A DNA stretch of 64,000 nucleotides. Origin: Ursidibacter maritimus. Its GTDB lineage: Bacteria; Pseudomonadota; Gammaproteobacteria; Enterobacterales; Pasteurellaceae. Numbering within the stretch: the stretch's first letter is position 1; every line of letters starts with the position of its first letter. The notes beneath the pieces were generated by a model, which was not told the origin of the DNA, did no database searches, and saw only the letters and a program-made list of their open reading frames with translations. Shown one piece after another: positions 1-8,923 of this stretch. The stretch spans positions 248,001-312,000 of the forward strand of contig NZ_LEKN01000001.1 of assembly GCF_009761395.1 (NCBI RefSeq), read 5' to 3'. A program made the translations under genes and the position numbers.

Positions 1-39
1 TTTGCAAGATTTTATTAAAATCTAACCGCTTAACCTATA

Positions 40-3000
40 CTACATCTGATCTTGACTAAGATCTTCAATCAAGCTACTAACAAATGCTAATCGCTCTACC
101 GAATTTTCCATTGGTTTACTAAAACGGAACTTATGTGGTCCATCAAATTTATAGGTTTGTTTATCCGATTGAATAAGTTTTAAGAACTTCATCGGGTCAG
201 GTTGAGCGGTGGGTTTAAATTCTAAATATCCACCATTGATGCCTGCATCAACTTTTTTCAACCCTAACCCTTTCGCCAAATGGCGTAATTGTGTGATTTG
301 AAATAGATTTTTCGTAGCTTCTGGCAATAAACCAAAACGATCGATCAACTCAATTTTAAGATCTTTCAACCCTTCCACATTTTCACAACTGGCAATACGT
401 TTATAGAAAGACAAACGCATATTGACATCAGGTACATAATCATCAGGCAATAATGCGGGCACTCGTAGCTCGATCTCAACTTGTTGCTGAGTAATTTCAT
501 CTAAAGTCGGTTCACGCCCTTCTTGTAGGGCTTTTACGGCACTTTCAAGCAGATCCATATAAAGTGAGAAGCCGATAGATTCAATCTGTCCGCTCTGTTC
601 ACTTCCGAGTAATTCGCCTGCACCACGAATTTCTAAATCGTGGGTCGCCAACACAAAACCTGCCCCAAGATTATCAATACTACTCATTGCTTCCAAGCGT
701 TGCTGTGCATCTTTGGTTAATGTTTTCGGGTGTGGCGTTAGCATATAAGCATAGGCTTGATGATGAGAACGCCCAACACGTCCACGCAACTGGTGTAACT
801 GTGCAAGTCCGAACTTATCTGCTCGTTCAATAATAATGGTATTCGCTGTTGGGACATCAATCCCTGTCTCAATAATGGTTGAGCAAACCAACAGATTAAA
901 ACGCTGATGATAGAAATCGGACATTACTCGCTCTAAATCACGCTCTCGCATTTGCCCGTGTCCAATCACAATACGGGCTTCAGGCACAAGCTCTGATAAT
1001 TTTTGAGCTGTATTTTCGATAGTCGCAACGTCATTATGTAGATAATAAACTTGTCCGCCACGCAGAATTTCACGCAAAATAGCTTCTCGAATAAGCAGAT
1101 CATCACTTTGTCTAACAAAGGTTTTAATCGACAAACGGCGGGCAGGTGGGCTGGCAATGATAGAGAGATCACGCATTCCATTTAGTGCCATATTTAAGGT
1201 TCTAGGGATAGGTGTCGCAGTGAGCGTTAAAATATCCACATTCGCTCTTAGCTGTTTAATTCGCTCTTTTTGTCGAACCCCAAAGCGATGCTCTTCATCA
1301 ATCACCAACAAGCCTAAATCTCGGAACTGCACATCACCTTGTAATAATTTATGCGTACCAACCAAAATATCGACTTTACCTTCGGCTGTTCGCTCTAAAA
1401 TCTCTTTTTGTTCTTTTGCTGTTTTAAAACGAGATAATACTTCAACATTAACAGGCTGATTTGCAAAGCGATCTTTAAAATTTTCATAATGTTGCTGTGC
1501 TAACAACGTAGTAGGGGCAAGAATAGCAACTTGTTTTTGGTTCATTACTGCCAAAAAAGTCGCTCGCATTGCTACTTCCGTTTTACCGAAACCAACATCA
1601 CCGCACACCAGGCGATCCATTGCTTTCGGTAAACACATATCACTAATTACCGCATTGATCGCTATTTTCTGATCTTCAGTTTCTTCAAACGGGAAAGTTG
1701 CACTAAATTGCTGGAAAGCCTCTCGATCATATTGAAATGCAAAGCCTTTTTGAGATTCACGTTTAGCATACACATCAAGTAATTCGGCAGCGACATCACG
1801 AATTTTCTCAGCCGCTTTCTGACGTGTTTTCGCCCACGCTTCACTGCCTAATTTATGTAAAGGAGCAGTTTCATCAGCCCCACCAATATAACGGCTAATC
1901 AGGTGTAATGAGGCAACAGGCACATATAATTTGGCATCATTAGCATAATTTAAAACTAAATATTCTGCTTTAATACCGCCTGCATCTAAGGTTGTTAGCC
2001 CTGCATAACGCCCAACTCCATTTTCTAAATGTACAACGGCTTGCCCTATTTTCAGTTCTGCTAGATTCCGAATTAAAGTATCGGGATTAACGGTTTTTCG
2101 TTGCTTCTCTCGGCTACGGTTCTGTTGAACTTTTTCGCCAAGCAGATCCGTTTCGCAAATGATTGCAAGAATCTCACCGCTTGCTTGCTCGATCATAAAC
2201 CCTTGATCTAAATTCCCAATCATCAAATTAAATGGATCTGACACTTGCTCTAGTTTTTTGATTTGCTTAGGTTTAATACCCAGTGGCGAAAGTAGCTCTA
2301 ATAACGTTTCCCGCCTGCCTTCCGTTTCTACCGAAAAGAGTATCTGCCCCGTCAGCTTTTGGCAAAATTGCTGGAATTGAGCAAAAGGCTCTTTACTGCT
2401 TGATTGAATCGCAATATCAGGCAAAGGTTGTAAATTGGCATTCTGTTTTGCCGCAGATTTTCTGACTTTCTCGCTGGTTAAACTCAAGCGTGCATAACGT
2501 TTAAGTTGTTGATTTATTTCATCAATTGCAAACCATAACTTATTTGGTGCAAGCAATGGACGCATTGGATCAACTCTACGGCTTTCATAACGCTGTTCAG
2601 TATCTCGATGAAACTGCTCTGCCTTAGCTTGAATATCATTGAAAGTGATGAACAACGTATTTTCAGGCAAATAGTCGAATAAACTCGCCATTTGCTCAAA
2701 AAAGAGCGGCTGCCAATACTCAATACCAGCGTTCAAAATGCCTTTACTTACCTGCTGATAAATATGCTCTGGCTCTCGGCGAATTTCGCCAAACTGCTCA
2801 CGAAATTGACCACGGAAAAACTCAATGCCTTTACTGTCAGTTGGAAATTCGTGAGCAGGCAATAAATTGATTTCTGCAATCTCGGCAATAGTGCGTTGAT
2901 TATCCACATCAAAAGTACGAATTGAATCAATTTCATCATCAAAAAAATCTAAGCGATACGGTTGCTCTGCCCCCATAGGATAGAGATCAAGCAATGCCCC

Positions 3001-3501
3001 ACGCACCGCATATTCACCATATTCTAAAACTTGCTCAACAGCTCGATACCCCGCATTTTCAAGTTGTAAGCGTAATTTCTCAATCGAAAATGTATCGCCT
3101 TTTTTGATCAATAGAACATTATTCGCTAAATAACTCGGTGGACATACCTTTTGCAATAACGTACTTATCGGCAACAATAAAATCTGTTTTCTGCCTTGTT
3201 GTAATTGGAAAAGTGCAGAAAGACGAGCTGAAATAATATCTTGATGGGGCGAAAAATTATCATAAGGCAAAGTTTCCCAATCAGGGAAAAGCTGCACTGG
3301 CAATGGCGTAAATTGCGATAAACTTTTTTCTAAACGTAATGCAGTGCGAGTATCGGGCGTAACAACCACACTCAAGCCATTAAATTGCTGGCTCGCTTCC
3401 GCAATGGCAAGCGTATCGGAATGCCCCACAAGATTACCTAACGTTTGGTGATCTTGATGGGTGCTGTCGCTTTTGGGTAAAGTAAATTGAAGTAATGACA
3501 T
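40..3501 (-). CDS. mfd: Transcription-repair coupling factor Mfd
   Basis: Cytoplasmic DNA translocase that removes RNA polymerase stalled at lesions and recruits UvrA. The 1153 residues match the full family length (about 1150). The N-terminal third is UvrB-like; the middle has the CarD-like RNA-polymerase interaction region; the superfamily 2 helicase core has a Walker A GDVGFGKT near residue 630 and a DEEH box (IDEEHRFGVRQ) near 735; the C-terminal TRCF domain follows. The start MSLLQF is the natural first ATG. It is transcribed alone, towards the left edge of the window. Family identity is clear from the motifs. Confidence 0.98.
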   Translation of the reverse strand: MSLLQFTLPKSDSTHQDHQTLGNLVGHSDTLAIAEASQQFNGLSVVVTPDTRTALRLEKSLSQFTPLPVQLFPDWETLPYDNFSPHQDIISARLSALFQLQQGRKQILLLPISTLLQKVCPPSYLANNVLLIKKGDTFSIEKLRLQLENAGYRAVEQVLEYGEYAVRGALLDLYPMGAEQPYRLDFFDDEIDSIRTFDVDNQRTIAEIAEINLLPAHEFPTDSKGIEFFRGQFREQFGEIRREPEHIYQQVSKGILNAGIEYWQPLFFEQMASLFDYLPENTLFITFNDIQAKAEQFHRDTEQRYESRRVDPMRPLLAPNKLWFAIDEINQQLKRYARLSLTSEKVRKSAAKQNANLQPLPDIAIQSSSKEPFAQFQQFCQKLTGQILFSVETEGRRETLLELLSPLGIKPKQIKKLEQVSDPFNLMIGNLDQGFMIEQASGEILAIICETDLLGEKVQQNRSREKQRKTVNPDTLIRNLAELKIGQAVVHLENGVGRYAGLTTLDAGGIKAEYLVLNYANDAKLYVPVASLHLISRYIGGADETAPLHKLGSEAWAKTRQKAAEKIRDVAAELLDVYAKRESQKGFAFQYDREAFQQFSATFPFEETEDQKIAINAVISDMCLPKAMDRLVCGDVGFGKTEVAMRATFLAVMNQKQVAILAPTTLLAQQHYENFKDRFANQPVNVEVLSRFKTAKEQKEILERTAEGKVDILVGTHKLLQGDVQFRDLGLLVIDEEHRFGVRQKERIKQLRANVDILTLTATPIPRTLNMALNGMRDLSIIASPPARRLSIKTFVRQSDDLLIREAILREILRGGQVYYLHNDVATIENTAQKLSELVPEARIVIGHGQMRERDLERVMSDFYHQRFNLLVCSTIIETGIDVPTANTIIIERADKFGLAQLHQLRGRVGRSHHQAYAYMLTPHPKTLTKDAQQRLEAMSSIDNLGAGFVLATHDLEIRGAGELLGSEQSGQIESIGFSLYMDLLESAVKALQEGREPTLDEITQQQVEIELRVPALLPDDYVPDVNMRLSFYKRIASCENVEGLKDLKIELIDRFGLLPEATKNLFQITQLRHLAKGLGLKKVDAGINGGYLEFKPTAQPDPMKFLKLIQSDKQTYKFDGPHKFRFSKPMENSVERLAFVSSLIEDLSQDQM

Positions 3502-3621
3502 AAGCGGTTTGATTTTAAGAAAATTCTGTAAAATGAATGTAGTTTACTCGCTATAAAGTTGAGTTGCAAAATATCCCCAAAATCCAACCGCTTATTTTTA
3601 TAATTTATATTCTAAAGGCTT

Positions 3622-3768
3622 TTATAATTCGCTCAACCACTTGAGTGCCAGTTCTTCAAGGCTAAAACCGAGTAAAATGTAGTAAATTTGGAACTGATCA
3701 TTATGTAGTGGTAAATGATATTGGAAGTCGTGGGCTCGTTCAAAGGCGTTGAGTATAACGTGGTAAAT
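3622..3768 (-). pseudogene. Unidentified gene remnant (C-terminal scrap)
   Basis: One frame stays open for about 48 codons ending in TAA and reads like real protein: it contains NAFERAHDFQYHLP followed by FSLEELALKWLSEL. Two in-frame TAA stops lie directly upstream and there is no usable start or ribosome binding site. I read it as the surviving C-terminus of a lost gene between recF and mfd. I do not recognise the family. The rest of the 324-base gap (3502-3825) holds a USS near 3585 and no other signal. Confidence 0.4.
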
Positions 3769-3825
3769 TTATTAGAAGTGCTGATTTAAGAAATGTTTTT
3801 CATAGTTTTTCTTAATCTTATTAAA

Positions 3826-4911
3826 TTACAAAAGTACTATTTTACCTTGTGTTACGCTAAAACGTTTATCTGACTGTTGTCCTTGCCAGTGCATTTGGTT
3901 AAGCTGATCTTGAGTAATAGCGGTAACGAAAACTTGTGAACCGCTTTGACGTAAGCGTTCTGCTAATAAAGCTCTTTTGGTTGGGTCTAGCTCTGATGCA
4001 AAATCATCAATTAAAAATAGACATTGACGGGATTTTTGGGTAATTAAATATTCCCCTTGTGCCAAACGTAATGCACACATCAGTAATTTTAGCTGCCCAC
4101 GAGAGAGAACATCTTCCACAGGTAATCCGTTGGCTCTGAAGCGGAAATCTGCTTTTTGTGGCCCAACCATTGTGTACCCCACAGTGCGATCTCGCTCAAA
4201 ACCTTGCATTAAAATCTCACTATATTCACTCTCTTTTTCCCAACCTTGATGAAAGCTGACTGTAATTTCTAATTCAGGTAAGAAAAATTGGCAGGTTTTT
4301 TCAATTTCAGGGCGGAGAGCTTCCGCATATACAGCTCGCATATCACTCACAAGATGAGCTAATTTTGCTAATTCGATATCCCAAGGACGTAATTCTGCAT
4401 AATTTCGGACTTGAGCTAAAGCTGCATTTCGCTGTTTAAGCAAGCGTTTGAGGTTTGCCCAATGGTTATAAAATTCATTATGCTGATGAAATAATCCCCA
4501 ATCCAAAAAAGCTCGGCGATAGGTTGGCCCACCATTTAACAAAGTCAGCCCTTCTGGTGTAATTACTTGCATTGGCAATAAATGAGCGAGATCGGAAATC
4601 TTTTTTCCATCTTCACCATTGATTTTGAGTGTAGTATCGCCCTGCCTAGTTTTTTGTAACCCGACTGACCATTCGTGTTTCGCTTCTTCTACTCTACCGA
4701 ATAACACAAAATGATCGCGTTCGTAGTTAATTACCCGATTACTAATATGGCTTTTAAAGGATCTGCCATGTCCTAAATAAAAAATGGCTTCCAACAGGCT
4801 AGTTTTGCCACTCCCATTTTCACCAATTAAAAAGTTAAAGCCGTGGCTCAATTCGAGATCCACGGCAGTTAAATTACGAAAATTATTGATAATTAAACGA
4901 GATAATGACAT
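3826..4911 (-). CDS. recF: DNA replication and repair protein RecF
   Basis: SMC-like ATPase that loads RecA at gapped DNA through RecFOR. It is 361 residues, the usual length. Walker A GENGSGKT is at residues 30-37, and the ABC signature region (LSRGQLKLL) and Walker B (LFLIDDFASELD) lie in the C-terminal third. It is last in dnaA-dnaN-recF, 21 bases after the dnaN stop, so it is probably cotranscribed. A USS core sits in the short dnaN-recF spacer. Confidence 0.97.
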   Translation of the reverse strand: MSLSRLIINNFRNLTAVDLELSHGFNFLIGENGSGKTSLLEAIFYLGHGRSFKSHISNRVINYERDHFVLFGRVEEAKHEWSVGLQKTRQGDTTLKINGEDGKKISDLAHLLPMQVITPEGLTLLNGGPTYRRAFLDWGLFHQHNEFYNHWANLKRLLKQRNAALAQVRNYAELRPWDIELAKLAHLVSDMRAVYAEALRPEIEKTCQFFLPELEITVSFHQGWEKESEYSEILMQGFERDRTVGYTMVGPQKADFRFRANGLPVEDVLSRGQLKLLMCALRLAQGEYLITQKSRQCLFLIDDFASELDPTKRALLAERLRQSGSQVFVTAITQDQLNQMHWQGQQSDKRFSVTQGKIVLL

Positions 4912-4932
4912 TACAAGCGGTGTGATTTTTGA

Positions 4933-6036
4933 TTATAAACGCATTGGCATTATGACATATTCCGCCGTTGAATTATCACAATCTTCAATTAAACAACTTG
5001 AGTTTGCATCAACTAAGTTAATGCGAACACGTTGGCATTTTAACGTATTTAATACATCTAATAAGTAGCTGATGTTAAAGCCAATTTCCATTTCCACATT
5101 TTCGTACGAAACATCAACAATTTCTTCTGCTTCTTCTTGCTCTGGGTTATTGGCTGTTAATTTCAATAAATTTTGGCTTAATGCTAAACGCACTCCACGG
5201 AAACGTTCATTAGATAAAATCGCGACACGTACCAAAGAGCGTTTTAAGCTTTCAGCATCGGCTTCCAATACACGATCTGCATTACGCGGGAATACTCGGC
5301 GATAATCAGGGAAACGCCCATCAATCAATTTTGAGGTAAAGACGATACCGTCCATTGATACACGCAAATTATTCGTGCCAATTTCTAAACGTACCGCATT
5401 ATCGCTATGTCCGACTAAACGAGCTAACTCAAGTACCGCTTTGCGTGGCACAATCACTGAATGAGTTAAAAGCTCTTGGTTGAGTGGAATGGTACAAACT
5501 GCAAGGCGATGACCATCAGTCGCGATGGTTCTTAATAAATTTCCTTCCGTTTCAAACTTCATTCCATTTAAAAAGTAACGGGCATCTTGGTTTGCCATTG
5601 AAAATTGAGTCGCATCAATTAAGCGAGCAAGCGTTGCTTGATCGATAGTAAAATCTACTTCAGGTTTCCAATCCATTAAATTTGGATAATCTGATGCAGG
5701 TAAAGTTGCTAAATTGAATTTGCTTCGATCTGCACGAATTAAAGCTCGATCTTCTTCAAACTGTACCGAAATCACGCTATCTTCTGGTAAAGCTCGGCAA
5801 ATATCTAAGAATTTCTTTGCAGGAATGGTAAATTTTCCTGCGGATTTAACCGCTTGTGCCAGCTCTGCTTGGGTGGTTAATTCTACTTCTAAATCTGTCC
5901 CTGTTAATGCAAGGCGATTACCTTCAATTTCGAGTAGAACATTATTGATGACAGGAAGGCTTGGGCGGCTATTCAATACCCCACAAACCTGTTGTAAAGG
6001 TTTTAGTAATTGTTCACGAGTAATTGTAAATTGCAT
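4933..6036 (-). CDS. dnaN: DNA polymerase III beta sliding clamp
   Basis: Processivity clamp of the replicative polymerase and docking site for RecF-pathway and mismatch repair proteins. The 367 residues carry the three clamp domains and end in the family-typical EYVIMPMRL. An ATG two codons upstream (6042) touches the AAGGA ribosome binding site directly, so the ATG at 6036 (MQFTITREQL) is the better start. It follows dnaA after about 10 bases and precedes recF in one operon. Confidence 0.97.
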   Translation of the reverse strand: MQFTITREQLLKPLQQVCGVLNSRPSLPVINNVLLEIEGNRLALTGTDLEVELTTQAELAQAVKSAGKFTIPAKKFLDICRALPEDSVISVQFEEDRALIRADRSKFNLATLPASDYPNLMDWKPEVDFTIDQATLARLIDATQFSMANQDARYFLNGMKFETEGNLLRTIATDGHRLAVCTIPLNQELLTHSVIVPRKAVLELARLVGHSDNAVRLEIGTNNLRVSMDGIVFTSKLIDGRFPDYRRVFPRNADRVLEADAESLKRSLVRVAILSNERFRGVRLALSQNLLKLTANNPEQEEAEEIVDVSYENVEMEIGFNISYLLDVLNTLKCQRVRINLVDANSSCLIEDCDNSTAEYVIMPMRL

Positions 6037-6045
6037 AACCATTCC

Positions 6046-7386
6046 TTAAGACGATAATTTACGGGTTAAGTTAGTATAATCTTCTTGAATACTGCTATCT
6101 GTATCACGCATTTCGCTGATTGTTTTACAAGCGTGCATTACAGTAGTGTGATCTCTACCACCAAATTCTCGCCCAATTTCAGGCAAGCTATGGTTAGTCA
6201 GTTCTTTCGCTAGTGCCATCGCCATTTGGCGTGGGCGAGCAACGGATCGAGTTCTACTTTTTGATTTTAGATCCGCCATTTTTATATTGTAATATTCCGC
6301 AACGATTTTCTGAATATTCTCGATCGTAATTAAATGATCGTAAGATGCAATAAGATCCTTTAAGGCTTCACGCACCGCATCAACAGTAATCGGACGATGA
6401 GTAAAGTTGCTCCACGCAATCGCACGATTCAATGCCCCTTCCAATTCTCTTACGTTAGTTCGTAATTTTTGTGCAAGGAAAAAAGCAACATCTTCTTCTA
6501 AATATACGCCACGTTCTTCGGCTTTTTTCATTAAAATTGCAACTCGGGTTTCAAGCTCTGGCGGCTCAATAGCTGCATTTACGCCCCAACTTAAACGGGA
6601 GCGAATACGCTCTTCAATATTTTCAATGTTTTTAGGAAATACATCAGACGTTACAATGATTTGTTTACTACGTTCAAAGAGTGAATTAAAGGTATGGAAA
6701 AATTCTTCCTGTGTAACTTCTTTGTTGGCAAAAAACTGAATATCATCAATCATTAATACATCTAACGAGCGATAAAATTTCTTAAAATTTTCAATGGTAT
6801 TTGCTTTAATTGCTTTTACCATATCTTGCACAAAACGCTCCGAATGAATATAAACCACTCGGGCATTCGGCTTATGACTCAAAATTTCATTACCAATAGC
6901 GTGCAATAAGTGAGTTTTACCCAAGCCTGTTCCACCATACAATGAAAATGGATTGCAGTGATTCTCTCCAGGGTTTGCGGCAACTTGTTGAGCAACGGCT
7001 TTCGCCAGTTGGTTGGATTTACCTTGCACAAAGTTGCCAAAAGTGAGTGTTTCGGTAATGCCTGTGCGTAGATTTGGGGATACAAGCTCACTCTCAACCT
7101 TCTCTACCACAGGTGTAGCCTGCGGCTCAGTCGGCTTGGAACCAACCCTGAGAGAAACTTGTAGCTCATCACTTTTAGCCAAAAAACGAGCTAAGCCTGT
7201 AATCTCCGTAATAAATTTATCTTGTACCCAATTTGCCACAAACTGATTTTGAGCATAAAGAACCAGCTCCCCATTCACAAGATCTGCTTGAAGTGGACGT
7301 AGCCAAGTACTGTAATCTGTTGCGGAAACTTTTGTTTGTAAATGGCTTAAACAATCAGACCAAAGGGAAGACACGATTTGCTCCAA
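6046..7386 (-). CDS. dnaA: Chromosomal replication initiator DnaA
   Basis: AAA+ initiator that binds DnaA boxes at oriC and melts the origin. It is 446 residues. An N-terminal DnaB/DiaA interaction domain is followed by a linker; Walker [12 protein letters not shown] lies near residue 150 and Walker [11 protein letters not shown] near 215; the C-terminal DNA-binding domain carries the signature [13 protein letters not shown]. It heads the dnaA-dnaN-recF operon. The usual divergent neighbours rpmH-rnpA are absent: the next gene upstream is rpmJ2. I saw no cluster of TTATCCACA boxes, so this is probably not oriC itself. Confidence 0.98.
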   Translation of the reverse strand: MEQIVSSLWSDCLSHLQTKVSATDYSTWLRPLQADLVNGELVLYAQNQFVANWVQDKFITEITGLARFLAKSDELQVSLRVGSKPTEPQATPVVEKVESELVSPNLRTGITETLTFGNFVQGKSNQLAKAVAQQVAANPGENHCNPFSLYGGTGLGKTHLLHAIGNEILSHKPNARVVYIHSERFVQDMVKAIKANTIENFKKFYRSLDVLMIDDIQFFANKEVTQEEFFHTFNSLFERSKQIIVTSDVFPKNIENIEERIRSRLSWGVNAAIEPPELETRVAILMKKAEERGVYLEEDVAFFLAQKLRTNVRELEGALNRAIAWSNFTHRPITVDAVREALKDLIASYDHLITIENIQKIVAEYYNIKMADLKSKSRTRSVARPRQMAMALAKELTNHSLPEIGREFGGRDHTTVMHACKTISEMRDTDSSIQEDYTNLTRKLSS

Positions 7387-7432
7387 AATAGTAATGAAAA
7401 GGGTTTGTTATGATACCTGAAAAATTGGTTAA

Positions 7433-7485
7433 GATCTCACGATCTTACAAAAATTTCTGCCTATTTGAAAAGAGAGTCGAAGATC
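7433..7485. promoter_or_regulatory. GATC cluster upstream of dnaA
   Basis: Three GATC sites (7433, 7441 and 7482) fall within 53 bases just upstream of dnaA. In enteric bacteria the dnaA promoter is GATC-rich and subject to Dam/SeqA control. The sites are visible in the sequence; the regulatory role is inferred from that parallel. Confidence 0.35.
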
Positions 7486-7503
7486 TGTTTTAAGAAGTAG
7501 GAA

Positions 7504-7561
7504 ATAAGCGGTAAGATTTTAGCAAAAGCTTGCAAATTGCTCATCTAAAACAACCGCTTTG
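7504..7561. terminator. Paired-USS hairpin upstream of dnaA
   Basis: A forward USS core (AAGCGGT, about 7506) and an inverted one (ACCGCTT, about 7553) flank a TTAGCAAAAGCTTGCAAA stretch. The arms can pair as a stem. It lies downstream of rpmJ2 and could end that transcript before dnaA. Confidence 0.5.
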
Positions 7562-7579
7562 ATAGATAAATTATTTTTA

Positions 7580-7705
7580 CTAACGTTGGCGAGCTTTAAA
7601 GCGTGGGTTCGTTTTGCAGATCACATAAAGTTTACCTTTACGGCGAACAATTTGGCAATCTGGGTGACGAGATTTTGCTGTTTTCAGTGAATTTAAAATT
7701 TTCAT
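7580..7705 (-). CDS. rpmJ2: Ribosomal protein L36, zinc-independent paralogue (bL36B)
   Basis: A 41-residue gene. The sequence [18 protein letters not shown] followed by NPRFKARQR matches the YkgO-type L36. The two N-terminal zinc-ligand cysteines of ordinary L36 are missing. Such C-minus paralogues replace the zinc-binding form when zinc is scarce. It sits nine bases after rpmE2 on the same strand, the usual ykgM-ykgO pairing. A GGAAACACAATG start context supports translation. Confidence 0.93.
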   Translation of the reverse strand: MKILNSLKTAKSRHPDCQIVRRKGKLYVICKTNPRFKARQR

Positions 7706-7714
7706 TGTGTTTCC

Positions 7715-7984
7715 TTATTTTTTACTCGTTAAGCTTGAAATACCTTTAAAGCGTTCATTAAATTTACTTGCACGCCCTTCAGTATTGGCTTCACGACGTT
7801 TACCCGTATAAACAGGATGTGATGCTGAAGAAGTATCTAACGGATAAAGCGGATACTCTTTGCCATCTTCCCAAACCATTGTTTTACTGGTACTCGCACA
7901 AGAACGAATAACCCAGCCTTGTTGTACACTGCTGTCATAAAACAAGACTTCACGATAATTTTCAGGGTGGATTCCTTTTTTCAT
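7715..7984 (-). CDS. rpmE2: Ribosomal protein L31 type B (zinc-independent)
   Basis: 89 residues starting [17 protein letters not shown], a type B L31 (YkgM). The CXXC zinc motif of type A L31 is absent and only one cysteine is present. The ATG at 7984 is chosen because a GGAGT ribosome binding site precedes it; an ATG seven codons further upstream lacks one. It forms an operon with rpmJ2. In enterobacteria this pair is repressed by Zur. I saw no clear Zur box in the divergent region shared with rpe. Confidence 0.95.
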   Translation of the reverse strand: MKKGIHPENYREVLFYDSSVQQGWVIRSCASTSKTMVWEDGKEYPLYPLDTSSASHPVYTGKRREANTEGRASKFNERFKGISSLTSKK

Positions 7985-8161
7985 ATAAACTCCAAATAAA
8001 ACCATAAATAAAAAGTGGATTTATTTTGCCTGATATTTTGAAAAATAGCTATAATTTTTTTATGGCTTTTAAAAATTTGGTTTCTCAACGTTTATTGAGC
8101 TAAAATATACTAGGCTAACGTTCATTATTACATTGTTACTTTTCAATTAAGGGGAACTACA

Positions 8162-8836
8162 ATGGTTCAGCAACCATTTCTTATTGCACCTTCTATTCTT
8201 TCTGCGGATTTAGCTCGCCTAGGCGATGATGTAAATGATGTGCTGAACGCAGGAGCTGACTTAATTCATTTTGATGTAATGGATAACCATTATGTGCCGA
8301 ATTTAACTTTTGGGCCTGCAATTTGTAAAGCATTGCGTGATTACGGTATTCAATGCCCAATTGACGTGCATTTAATGGTAAAGCCTGTTGATAGAATTAT
8401 TCCCGATTTTGCCAAAGCAGGTGCTAATATTATTACTTTCCACCCCGAAGCCAGCGAACATATCGACCGCTCATTACAGCTTATTCGAGATAATGGCTGT
8501 CAAGCTGGCTTAGTGTTTAACCCTGCAACACCACTACATTATTTAGACTATGTAATGGATAAGATTGATGTGATTTTATTAATGTCGGTAAACCCTGGCT
8601 TTGGCGGACAAGCCTTTATTCCTTCGACTCTAGATAAATTACGAGAAGTTCGTCGCCGTATTGTTCAAAGTGGACGTAATATTCGCCTTGAAGTTGATGG
8701 TGGAGTAAAAATCAATAACATCGCAGAAATTGCACAAGCAGGAGCAGATATGTTTGTTGCAGGTTCTGCGATTTTTGACCAAGCCGACTATAAAGCTGTT
8801 ATTGATCAAATGCGAAAAGAATTGAGTAAAATTTAA
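8162..8836 (+). CDS. rpe: Ribulose-phosphate 3-epimerase
   Basis: Interconverts ribulose 5-phosphate and xylulose 5-phosphate in the pentose phosphate pathway. It is a 224-residue TIM barrel with the family landmarks [34 protein letters not shown] and EVDGGV. A good ribosome binding site (AAGGGG) lies before the ATG. It is monocistronic, ends at a paired-USS terminator shared with carB, and is divergent from rpmE2. Confidence 0.98.
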   Translation: MVQQPFLIAPSILSADLARLGDDVNDVLNAGADLIHFDVMDNHYVPNLTFGPAICKALRDYGIQCPIDVHLMVKPVDRIIPDFAKAGANIITFHPEASEHIDRSLQLIRDNGCQAGLVFNPATPLHYLDYVMDKIDVILLMSVNPGFGGQAFIPSTLDKLREVRRRIVQSGRNIRLEVDGGVKINNIAEIAQAGADMFVAGSAIFDQADYKAVIDQMRKELSKI

Positions 8837-8872
8837 GGGACTGTATTAGATTTTTTCCATTACACCTTAACT

Positions 8873-8917
8873 AAAGCGGTGAGATTAAGTAAAAAATTTA
8901 CCAAATCTCACCGCTTT
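8873..8917. terminator. Bidirectional paired-USS terminator (rpe / carB)
   Basis: A 14-base arm beginning AAAGCGGTGAGATT is repeated inverted as AATCTCACCGCTTT and followed by T-rich sequence. It lies between the convergent ends of rpe and carB and can serve both. The arms are USS cores. Confidence 0.8.
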
Positions 8918-8923
8918 TATTAG

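Noticed and set aside
7387-7575. Possible oriC upstream of dnaA
   Set aside because: There are GATC sites but no cluster of TTATCCACA-type boxes and no clear AT-rich 13-mers; origins in this family are usually elsewhere.
7985-8161. Zur box for rpmE2/rpmJ2
   Set aside because: No convincing GTTATA-N-TATAAC palindrome was found in the divergent region; the best TAAC/GTTA pair is weak.
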